A stretch of 25,941 nt of DNA from F1-20-MAGs119 sp964556145. GTDB taxonomy: Bacteria; Actinomycetota; Acidimicrobiia; Acidimicrobiales; Ilumatobacteraceae. How positions within the stretch are numbered: the first letter of the stretch is position 1; each line of letters opens with the position of its first letter. Below, one piece after another: positions 8,762-15,370 of the stretch. The DNA lies in NCBI GenBank assembly GCA_964556145.1, contig CAZKVD010000016.1, positions 1 through 25,941 of the forward strand, written 5' to 3'. The translations under genes were made by a program, and so were the position numbers. Below the pieces are notes generated by a model. The model did no database searches. It was not told where the DNA came from and saw only the letters and a list, made by a program, of their open reading frames with translations.

Positions 8762-10153
8762 ATGCGGTACGTCTCGACCCGTGGCTCGGCGCCCGTTCTC
8801 GGCTTTGCCGACACGGTGCTTGCCGGCCTGGCAACCGATGGCGGTCTGTACATCCCCGAAACTTGGCCCGCGGGCCCCGAACACATCAGCGCCGACTACG
8901 CCAAGCTTGCCGCCGACGTGATGTCTCCGTACATCGGCAATGAAATCTCGTCGTCCGATCTCGCCGCACTCTGCACCTCGGCGTACTCGACCTTCCGCGA
9001 CCCTCGCGTGACGCCATTGGTGCCCCTCGAGCAGGGTCACTGGATGCTCGAACTGTTCCACGGCCCGACTCTTGCGTTCAAGGACGTCGCACTGCAGTTC
9101 CTCGGAAAGTTGTTCGACCATCTGCTCCAAGAGCGCGACGAGCGAATCACCATCGTCGGCGCAACAAGCGGCGACACGGGAAGCGCCGCAATCGACGGCG
9201 TGAAGAACTGTTCGCGGGTCAAGATCGTGATTCTGTATCCGCACGGTCGTGTCAGCGATGTGCAGCGCCGGCAGATGACGACGGTGAATTCGCCGAACGT
9301 CAAGACCCTGGCCGTCGATGGCACGTTCGACGACTGTCAGGATCTCGTGAAGGCGATGTTCAACCACGCCGAGTTCCGCGATCGTCATCGCCTGTCGGCG
9401 GTCAACTCGATCAACTGGGCGCGCATCATGGCCCAGGTCGTCTATTACTTCTCGGCTATCCAGCAGGTGGCGGCAAACGGTGAGTCGATCAGCAACGGCG
9501 TTTCGTTCAGCGTGCCGACGGGCAACTTCGGAAACGTGTTGTCCGGCTGGATTGCGCGTCAGATGGGTGCGCCGATTCGCAATCTTGTCGTCGGGTCGAA
9601 CGCGAACGACATCCTCACGAGGTTCTTCGAGACCCAGCAAATGCGTGCCCGCGATGTCGTGCCGACGCTGAGTCCCAGCATGGACATCCAGGTGTCGTCG
9701 AACTTCGAACGTCTGCTGTTCGAAATGAACGGCCGCGACGGGGGATTGACCACCGAACAACTGCAACGCTTCCGCACCGCGGGAGCCTTTGCGGTTGAAT
9801 CCGATCAGTACGACAAATGGCTGGCACCGGTTTTCCGGGCGGCCCGCTGCGACGACGCGCAGACGACGGCGATGATCAAGGACGTCTTCGAGTCGACCGG
9901 TCAGTTGATCGACCCGCACACTGCGGTTGGTGTGCTCGGCGGGCGCACCTTCCAGGAGGACGGCGTTCCGATGGTCACCCTGGCGACCGCTCACGCGGCC
10001 AAGTTCCCCGATGCCGTGGAGCGCGCAACCGGCAAGCGCCCCGAACTCCCGCCGCACATGGCCGACCTCTTCGACCGCGACGAACGGGTGACGCGGGTCG
10101 GCAACGACCTGGCGGCCATCGAAGCCGAAGTCGCGGCCCTCTCGGGTCTCTGA
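8762..10153 (+). CDS. thrC: Threonine synthase
   Basis: PLP-dependent conversion of O-phosphohomoserine to threonine. At 463 aa it belongs to the longer class (E. coli and C. glutamicum style, N-terminus MRYVSTRG ... DGGLYIP), not the about 360-aa mycobacterial class. The PLP lysine is Lys107 in PTLAFKDVA; GATSGDTGSAA is the substrate-phosphate loop and PTGNFGNV binds the cofactor region. It starts 10 bases after hom with only a weak purine-rich signal (AGTAGG overlapping the hom stop). No homoserine kinase gene follows, although thrB occupies that place in M. tuberculosis; the substrate must come from a kinase encoded elsewhere. Confidence 0.95.
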   Translation: MRYVSTRGSAPVLGFADTVLAGLATDGGLYIPETWPAGPEHISADYAKLAADVMSPYIGNEISSSDLAALCTSAYSTFRDPRVTPLVPLEQGHWMLELFHGPTLAFKDVALQFLGKLFDHLLQERDERITIVGATSGDTGSAAIDGVKNCSRVKIVILYPHGRVSDVQRRQMTTVNSPNVKTLAVDGTFDDCQDLVKAMFNHAEFRDRHRLSAVNSINWARIMAQVVYYFSAIQQVAANGESISNGVSFSVPTGNFGNVLSGWIARQMGAPIRNLVVGSNANDILTRFFETQQMRARDVVPTLSPSMDIQVSSNFERLLFEMNGRDGGLTTEQLQRFRTAGAFAVESDQYDKWLAPVFRAARCDDAQTTAMIKDVFESTGQLIDPHTAVGVLGGRTFQEDGVPMVTLATAHAAKFPDAVERATGKRPELPPHMADLFDRDERVTRVGNDLAAIEAEVAALSGL

Positions 10154-10210
10154 CCACAAGGCTCGGCAAGCCCCGAATCCCTTGGCGGGCGACGATTCCG
10201 CCGGAATGCG

Positions 10211-10240
10211 TTGCAATCCGGTGCGCCCGAAAGTTATGGT
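10211..10240 (+). promoter_or_regulatory. Putative rho promoter (TTGCAA - 18 bp - TATGGT)
   Basis: TTGCAA (10211-10216) and TATGGT (10235-10240) are 18 bases apart. This would give a leader of about 118 bases before the rho GTG at 10365, unlike the leaderless units elsewhere. It is the only good hexamer pair I see in the 211-base thrC-rho gap. Confidence 0.5.
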
Positions 10241-10323
10241 TGGACCACTGACTCGGCGACACCCCGCAGAGTTCCTCGCCGCGGAGATGCAATCCCGCGA
10301 TCGCGAACCCCAGTGAATCCCCG

Positions 10324-10346
10324 CCCGCCTCATGCGTGCATGCGGG
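10324..10346 (+). promoter_or_regulatory. Hairpin in the rho leader next to the ribosome binding site
   Basis: CCCGC (10324-10328) pairs with GCGGG (10342-10346), and ATG/CAT pairs inside around CGTG, with a CTC bulge on the left arm. It ends 5 bases before the AAAGGTAGG ribosome binding site (10351-10359). rho leaders are often autoregulated; a control role here is inference. Confidence 0.4.
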
Positions 10347-10364
10347 ACTGAAAGGTAGGCAGCG

Positions 10365-12092
10365 GTGGCTGCAGAAGCACTAGAAAAGTCGGTACTCGAG
10401 GGCAAGGACCGCGAGCAACTGATGGCAATCGCCCAGGCACTCGGCGTGAAGTCCGTGTCGCGAGCGAAGAAGGCCGAGTTGATCGACAAGATCCTCGAAC
10501 AAACCACAACGCCCGAGCCCGTGGCCAAGCCCGCCCGCCGCGACGACGCCCCGGCCAAGGCCGCATCGAAGCCCGCTGAAAAGTCCGCATCTGCCGAGCC
10601 GCGTGTGGTCATCGGCCCCGATGGCGAACCGCTGTCCGAGTGGGAACTCGAACTGGCCGAACACGAGGGCACCCTCGACGACACCGCTGCAGCTGGTCAC
10701 CGGCGCAACCAGGGCCGCAACGATCGCGGTCCGCGCGAGGGTCAGCGCGATGGTCAGCAACGAGACGGTCAGCAGCGCCGCGAGTTCGGTCAGCGCGACG
10801 GCCAGCAGCGCCGCGACTTCGACGGTGAGGGTGGCGGACGCAATCGTCGCCGTCGTCGTCGCAACAAGGGTCGCCGCGATGAGATGGGCCCCCAAGGTGA
10901 TGACCGGTACGAGATCGACAACGTTCCCAGTGCAGGCGACGGCGAACCGATCAGCAACGAACCGGTCGCCGTCAATGGCTATCTCGACCTGCGCGACGAG
11001 GGATACGGCTTCCTTCGTGTGCGTGGCTACCTGCCGTTCCGCGACGATGCCTACATTTCGGTCAAGCAAACGCGTCAGTACGGACTGCGCAAGGGCGACC
11101 ACGTCACCGGCATGGCGCGTCCGGCCGGCCGTGGCGAGAAAAACCCTGCATTGCTCGAAATCCACTCGATCAACGGCAAGCCTGCCGAGTCGGTGAAGGG
11201 TCGTCCACGTTTCGAAGACCTGACGCCGCTATTCCCCGACGAGAAGTTGCGCCTCGAAGACCCACAGGATCCGGCCAACATGACGTCGCGCATCATCGAC
11301 CTCATCTCGCCGATCGGAAAGGGCCAGCGCGGCCTCATCGTGTCGCCGCCGAAGGCCGGCAAGACCACGATCATGAAAACGATCGTCACATCGATCGAAA
11401 AGAACAACCCCGAAGTCGACCTCATCGTTCTTCTCATCGACGAACGTCCCGAGGAAGTCACCGACATGAAGCGCACGGTCCGTGGCGAAGTCATCTCGTC
11501 GACCTTCGACCGTCCGTCCGAAGAGCACACGATCGTCGCCGAAATGGCAATCGAAAAGGCCAAGCGCATGGTCGAGGCCGGCCGTGACGTGGTCGTGGTC
11601 CTCGACGGCATCACACGCTTGTCGCGTGCGTACAACCTTGCTGCGCCGGCAACGGGCCGCATCATGTCGGGTGGTATCGACGCCGGTGCGTTGTACCCGC
11701 CGAAGAAATTCTTCGGCGCGGCGCGAAACGTCGAAGAAGGCGGAAGCCTCACGATCCTCGCAACGTGCCTCGTCGAGACGAACAGCCGCATGGACGACGC
11801 GATCTTCGAAGAGTTCAAGGGAACGGGCAACATGGAACTGCGCCTCGACCGCAAGCTCGCCGAGCGCCGCATCTATCCGGCCATCGACGTCGATGCGTCG
11901 AGCACCCGTCACGAAGAACTGCTCTTCGACCGCAAACAGCTGCAGCTGGTGTGGAAGTTGCGCCGTGTGCTTTCGGGCCTGGCGGCCGACGGAAATGCCG
12001 GTCCCGGCCTTGAACTGCTGATCGACCGACTGAAGTCCTTCCGCAACAACGACGAATTCCTCGCGGAAATCGCCAAGCAGCCCTCGATGTGA
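10365..12092 (+). CDS. rho: Transcription termination factor Rho
   Basis: Hexameric RNA-dependent ATPase that ends transcription and silences untranslated RNA. The protein is 575 aa. Residues about 1-45 are the Rho N-terminal helix bundle (DREQLMAIAQALGVK). Residues about 100-190 are a low-complexity Arg/Gln/Asp/Gly-rich insertion with three RDGQQR copies, typical of actinobacterial Rho. Next come the RNA-binding cold-shock-like domain (GYLDLRDEGYGFLR), the P-loop PPKAGKTT and Walker B region LIVLLIDERPEEV, and the conserved C-terminus. The GTG at 10365 is preceded by AAAGGTAGG with a 5-base gap. It has its own promoter and a structured leader. Confidence 0.97.
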   Translation: MAAEALEKSVLEGKDREQLMAIAQALGVKSVSRAKKAELIDKILEQTTTPEPVAKPARRDDAPAKAASKPAEKSASAEPRVVIGPDGEPLSEWELELAEHEGTLDDTAAAGHRRNQGRNDRGPREGQRDGQQRDGQQRREFGQRDGQQRRDFDGEGGGRNRRRRRRNKGRRDEMGPQGDDRYEIDNVPSAGDGEPISNEPVAVNGYLDLRDEGYGFLRVRGYLPFRDDAYISVKQTRQYGLRKGDHVTGMARPAGRGEKNPALLEIHSINGKPAESVKGRPRFEDLTPLFPDEKLRLEDPQDPANMTSRIIDLISPIGKGQRGLIVSPPKAGKTTIMKTIVTSIEKNNPEVDLIVLLIDERPEEVTDMKRTVRGEVISSTFDRPSEEHTIVAEMAIEKAKRMVEAGRDVVVVLDGITRLSRAYNLAAPATGRIMSGGIDAGALYPPKKFFGAARNVEEGGSLTILATCLVETNSRMDDAIFEEFKGTGNMELRLDRKLAERRIYPAIDVDASSTRHEELLFDRKQLQLVWKLRRVLSGLAADGNAGPGLELLIDRLKSFRNNDEFLAEIAKQPSM

Positions 12093-12097
12093 CCCCT

Positions 12098-12116
12098 CCC
12101 GTGGGTTTCCCACGGG
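12098..12116 (+). terminator. Perfect 8-bp hairpin between rho and rpmE
   Basis: CCCGTGGG-TTT-CCCACGGG starts 6 bases after the rho stop. There is no T-run directly after it (CCGACCTATAGG), but TTTT occurs 14 bases later. It probably ends or stabilises the rho message; the rpmE promoter hexamer lies 9 bases downstream of it. Confidence 0.6.
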
Positions 12117-12124
12117 CCGACCTA

Positions 12125-12130
12125 TAGGAT
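12125..12130 (+). promoter_or_regulatory. Putative -10 of a leaderless rpmE promoter (TAGGAT)
   Basis: TAGGAT ends 8 bases before the rpmE ATG at 12139, and no Shine-Dalgarno sequence is present (TTTCTGCC). The spacing fits the recurrent leaderless pattern of this window. Confidence 0.5.
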
Positions 12131-12138
12131 TTTCTGCC

Positions 12139-12354
12139 ATGAAGACCGAGATCCACCCCAGCTACACCGAGACCAACGTCAAGTGCTCGTGCGGCAATAC
12201 CTTCACCACGCGCAGCACCAAGGGTGGCGATCTCTCTCTCGAACTCTGCAACGAGTGCCACCCCTACTTCACCGGCAAGCAGAAGCTCGTCGACACCGGT
12301 GGCCGCGTCGAGCGCTTCAACAAGCGCTACGGATCGCGCAAGACCAAGAAGTAG
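12139..12354 (+). CDS. rpmE: 50S ribosomal protein L31
   Basis: 71-aa ribosomal protein of the large subunit, beginning MKTEIHPSY, the usual L31 N-terminus. It is the zinc-binding (C+) form: Cys16, Cys18, Cys37 and Cys40 are all present (KCSCGN and LCNECHP). The Lys-rich tail RYGSRKTKK contacts rRNA. Zinc-dependent L31 can be replaced by a zinc-free paralogue under zinc limitation; no such paralogue is in this window. The rho-rpmE order is widely conserved. Confidence 0.97.
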   Translation: MKTEIHPSYTETNVKCSCGNTFTTRSTKGGDLSLELCNECHPYFTGKQKLVDTGGRVERFNKRYGSRKTKK

Positions 12355-12376
12355 TCGAACCGGTTTTGTCGTGTCG

Positions 12377-13393
12377 ATGAACGACACGCGCAAGAGCCAG
12401 CTTCTCTCGTTGAAACTCCGCGCCCTCGTGCGCGAACATCTCGGACGCTCCTCCGACGACGGACTCAGTCCGGCCGTCTTTGCCCGTGGAGCCGCGGTCA
12501 TTGATGGCGATTCCTGTTGGGTGCTCGTCGAGGATCAAGCCGCACGTGGGCTCGGGCCCGCATTGTTGTGGGTATTGAAAGAAGGCAAGCGTGAACTGCA
12601 CGTGCTTGCCGAGTCATCGACCGGTGTCCTTGCTCGACAGGCTGCGTATTTCGACTTTCCCATTTCGGTTTGGCACGTCGACGAGCGCACGCTCATTCCC
12701 GCTGTCGCCGAGCCGTTCGTCGAACTCCGTGAGCCGAGCCCCGAGCATCTCGACTTCATCGAGCTGATCGAACGCGGTGGTGCGACACCGGTTGTCGAAC
12801 ACGGAATCGTGTCGGGTGAGGTGCTGGGCCTCGAAGTGTGCCGCGCGGTGAACGACCCGGTTTCGGGGGCCGCGCGTCTCGAAGTGGGCATGGGCGCCCA
12901 CGACCGCGAGGCGTTCGCATTGCTCCACGGCGACAAGCCAACCGTCGATGCGTTGGCCGATGTCGTGTCGAACGTGAAACTGCACCGCCGTCCGGGCGCC
13001 CTTGCGCATCCGTTCAATCGCATCGCCCCCGAGCGGCTGCTGCGCTCGGCCATCCTCGACGATCCGCGGCTTGTGGGGGCAACGCATCTCGAAGCCTGCG
13101 ACCCACCCTTTGCGCGGTCGAACGTTCTCGACACCGTGCCGTGCGTGGCGCGCGGTACGACCGCGTCGGGCGTCGGCCTGGTTGTCGTCGTCACGTCGGG
13201 CGCCGATCCCGATGTGGTGCCGTTTGCGCTCGATGCGCGCGCGCACGCCGACCTGCGTTTCGGCACCAACTCACAACTTCTCGTTGCGATGCCGCGGTCA
13301 CACGTGACACCCACGAACCGTCGCGCATTGTCGTTGGCGCGGTGCGAGGCAACGTTCGTTGAACTCGACACCAGCGCAGCGCCACCCAGTTAG
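12377..13393 (+). CDS. Unrecognised 338-aa protein between rpmE and prfA
   Basis: I do not recognise this family. The frame is open from 12224, but that part overlaps rpmE in another frame; ATG at 12377 (MNDTRKSQLL) or GTG at 12371 are the sensible starts. TTTTGT ends 7 bases before the ATG and might be a weak -10. The product has no signal peptide or membrane segment and looks soluble, alpha/beta, with alternating short hydrophobic strands (VIDGDSCWVLVE, ELHVLAES, ISVWHVD, VGLVVVVTSG). A repeated theme of strand plus acidic loop suggests two related halves (about 25-110 and 210-325), which is only an impression. Coding looks real: codon use matches its neighbours and the stop codon abuts the prfA promoter. 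Position suggests a translation- or RNA-related role, by inference only. Confidence 0.7.
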   Translation: MNDTRKSQLLSLKLRALVREHLGRSSDDGLSPAVFARGAAVIDGDSCWVLVEDQAARGLGPALLWVLKEGKRELHVLAESSTGVLARQAAYFDFPISVWHVDERTLIPAVAEPFVELREPSPEHLDFIELIERGGATPVVEHGIVSGEVLGLEVCRAVNDPVSGAARLEVGMGAHDREAFALLHGDKPTVDALADVVSNVKLHRRPGALAHPFNRIAPERLLRSAILDDPRLVGATHLEACDPPFARSNVLDTVPCVARGTTASGVGLVVVVTSGADPDVVPFALDARAHADLRFGTNSQLLVAMPRSHVTPTNRRALSLARCEATFVELDTSAAPPS

Positions 13394-13396
13394 CCT
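13391..13396 (+). promoter_or_regulatory. Putative -10 of a leaderless prfA promoter (TAGCCT), overlapping the upstream stop codon
   Basis: TAGCCT ends 8 bases before the first ATG of prfA (13405). Its first three bases are the TAG stop of the upstream unknown gene, so the stop codon doubles as part of the promoter hexamer. No Shine-Dalgarno sequence precedes prfA. Confidence 0.5.
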
Positions 13397-13404
13397 GCAC
13401 AATC

Positions 13405-14472
13405 ATGATGGACCGCCTCGAGAGCATCGAACGTGACTTCGAGGACCTCGAGGCAAGCCTCGGTGACCCTGCCGTTCTGGGCGACCAAGCCAAGCTTCGC
13501 GAAGCCACGCGCAGATACAAGCAACTGACACCGATCGTCACATGCATCCGCACGATGACGGCAACACGGGGCAACGCAGATGCCGCGCGCGAACTGATGG
13601 AGATGGCAACGGGCGAGGAAAAGGAGCTCCTGCGCGAGGAAATCTCCAGTGCCGAGGCCGAGCTCGAGTCGCTCGAGGCGCAGTTGAAAATGTTGTTGCT
13701 GCCGCGCGACCCGAACGAAGGCAAGTCGGTCATCATGGAAATTCGCGGAGCCGAAGGCGGGGAAGAGGCCAACCTGTTTGCCGGCGACTTGATGGAGATG
13801 TACCAGGGCTACGCCGCCAACATGGGCTGGAAGTGCGAGGTGATGTCGCTCGACGAGTCACCGCTGGGCGGAATCAACCAGGTGACGCTGATGGTCACGG
13901 GTGACTCGGCGTGGAGCCATCTCAAATTCGAGGGTGGCCCGCACCGCGTGCAGCGTGTTCCCGTGACTGAAAGCCAAGGGCGAATTCATACGTCGTCGGC
14001 CACGGTCACCGTGATGCCTGAAGCCGAGGAAGTCGATGTCGACATCGACGAAAAAGATCTCGAGATCGACGTCTACCGGTCGTCGGGCGCAGGCGGCCAG
14101 CACGTGAACACCACCGACTCGGCCGTGCGCATCACGCACAAGCCAACCGGAATCGTCGTTGCCATGCAGGACGAGCGCAGCCAGTTGCAGAACCGCGCTC
14201 GCGCGATGCAGGTGTTGCGTGCCCGCATTCTGAAGGCGCGTCAGGAAGAACACGAGGCCGCCGCTTCAGCACAGCGTCGTGCGCAGGTGGGAGGAGGCGG
14301 TCGAAGTGAAAAGATCCGCACCTACAACTTCAAGGAAAACCGCGTCACCGACCATCGAATCGGCCTGACGCTGTACCGGCTTCAGGACATTCTGCGCGGC
14401 GACCTTGCCGAGGTGTCCGACTCCCTCATCCAGGAAGAGCGGACGCGCCAACTGGCCGACGGAGAAGAGTGA
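13405..14472 (+). CDS. prfA: Peptide chain release factor 1
   Basis: Recognises UAA and UAG in the ribosomal A site and triggers peptide release. The 355-aa length is normal. The peptidyl-hydrolysis GGQ motif is at Gly230-Gly231-Gln232 (SGAGGQHVNTTDSAVR). The stop-codon selecting tripeptide is Pro-Val-Thr at 186-188 (RVQRVPVTESQGR), which is the RF1 type (PxT) and not the SPF of RF2. Two adjacent ATG codons (13405 and 13408) could start it; the first fits the TAGCCT hexamer spacing. The gene for its glutamine methyltransferase, prmC, follows after 9 bases. Confidence 0.97.
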   Translation: MMDRLESIERDFEDLEASLGDPAVLGDQAKLREATRRYKQLTPIVTCIRTMTATRGNADAARELMEMATGEEKELLREEISSAEAELESLEAQLKMLLLPRDPNEGKSVIMEIRGAEGGEEANLFAGDLMEMYQGYAANMGWKCEVMSLDESPLGGINQVTLMVTGDSAWSHLKFEGGPHRVQRVPVTESQGRIHTSSATVTVMPEAEEVDVDIDEKDLEIDVYRSSGAGGQHVNTTDSAVRITHKPTGIVVAMQDERSQLQNRARAMQVLRARILKARQEEHEAAASAQRRAQVGGGGRSEKIRTYNFKENRVTDHRIGLTLYRLQDILRGDLAEVSDSLIQEERTRQLADGEE

Positions 14473-14481
14473 ACCCGCGCC

Positions 14482-15360
14482 GTGGACCGGGACCAAGCCT
14501 CGACCTGGCGTGAACTACTCGCCGAGACAACCGAGCTCGTCGGCGACCGCCGCGAGGCGCGCTGGTTGTGCGAGGAAGCGTCGGGGTTGTCGGCCGACGA
14601 GTTCTTGCGCGAAATCGACCAACCCGCGACGCAACGCATGGGGCTCGCGCTCCAGGCGATGGTCGGGCGTCGACTCGCCGGCGAGCCGTTGCAGTACGTC
14701 GTTGGCCACTGGCCGTTCCGACACATCGATCTGCTCGTCGACAAGAGGGTGCTCATTCCGCGTCCCGAAACCGAGATCGTTGCCGAAGTTGCCCTTGGGT
14801 TCGCACGCAGTGCGCACACCATTCGCGGCAGCCGCACGGTACGCATCGCCGACCTCGGCACCGGAAGCGGCGCAATCGGGTTGGCGTTGGCCAACGAGCT
14901 GCCCAACACGGGTGTCGAGGTGTGGCTCACTGATGCGTCGAACGATGCGCTCGATGTTGCACGGGCGAACATTGCCGGAATCGGCCGCAATGCGGCCAAC
15001 GTCCGTGTCGCCGGTGGAAACTGGTGCGACGCATTGCCCGTTGAACTGCGTGGCAATTTCGACGTCATCGTGGCGAACCCGCCGTACATCGCCCATGGAG
15101 ACCCCGAGGTTGACGCCTCGGTGCTCGCGCACGAACCGCATGCGGCGCTGTTCGCAGACAACGACGGTTTGGCCGACGTGATCGTCATCGCCACGCAGGC
15201 CCGCCAGTGGCTTGCCCCGTTGGGGATGCTGGTCCTCGAAATCGGCCACGCACAGGGCGCGGCCGTTCGCGGCGAACTCGAGCAGCTCGGATACGGCGAT
15301 GTCGACATTCGCCGCGACCTTGCCGGGCGCGACCGCATCGCGGTTGGGCAGTTGCGCTGA
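14482..15360 (+). CDS. prmC: Release factor glutamine methyltransferase PrmC (HemK)
   Basis: S-adenosylmethionine-dependent N5-methylation of the GGQ glutamine in release factors. The 292-aa protein has an N-terminal helical domain, then RRLAGEPLQYVVGHWPFR and RVLIPRPETE typical of PrmC, the SAM loop ADLGTGSGAIGLAL and the catalytic NPPY (199-202). GTG at 14482 begins 9 bases after the prfA stop with no strong ribosome binding site, so translation may be coupled to prfA. The gene ends exactly one base before the stop codon of the convergent S9 peptidase gene; both stops lie in one palindrome. Confidence 0.95.
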   Translation: MDRDQASTWRELLAETTELVGDRREARWLCEEASGLSADEFLREIDQPATQRMGLALQAMVGRRLAGEPLQYVVGHWPFRHIDLLVDKRVLIPRPETEIVAEVALGFARSAHTIRGSRTVRIADLGTGSGAIGLALANELPNTGVEVWLTDASNDALDVARANIAGIGRNAANVRVAGGNWCDALPVELRGNFDVIVANPPYIAHGDPEVDASVLAHEPHAALFADNDGLADVIVIATQARQWLAPLGMLVLEIGHAQGAAVRGELEQLGYGDVDIRRDLAGRDRIAVGQLR

Positions 15361-15370
15361 TCAGCGCAAC
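15351..15370. terminator. 20-bp perfect palindrome spanning two convergent stop codons
   Basis: GTTGCGCTGA and its exact reverse complement TCAGCGCAAC meet at 15360/15361. Each arm carries the last codons (Leu-Arg-stop) of prmC or of the S9 peptidase gene. In RNA from either strand it can form a stem of 7-8 bp. No T-run follows on either side, so intrinsic termination would be weak; it may act as a shared 3'-end hairpin. Confidence 0.55.

Noticed and set aside
7432..8886. 484-residue minus-strand open frame opposite hom
   Set aside because: Antisense shadow of hom; composition is irregular and no start signal or family motif is seen.
8729..10684. 651-residue open frame on the minus strand opposite thrC and rho
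   Set aside because: It lies fully antisense to two clear genes, is rich in Arg, His and Asp without any recognisable motif, and arises from the GC-biased third codon positions of the real genes.
10741..10820. Repeat cluster in rho considered as a CRISPR-like or non-coding repeat array
   Set aside because: The repeats are in frame, have no unique spacers, and encode the known low-complexity insertion of actinobacterial Rho.
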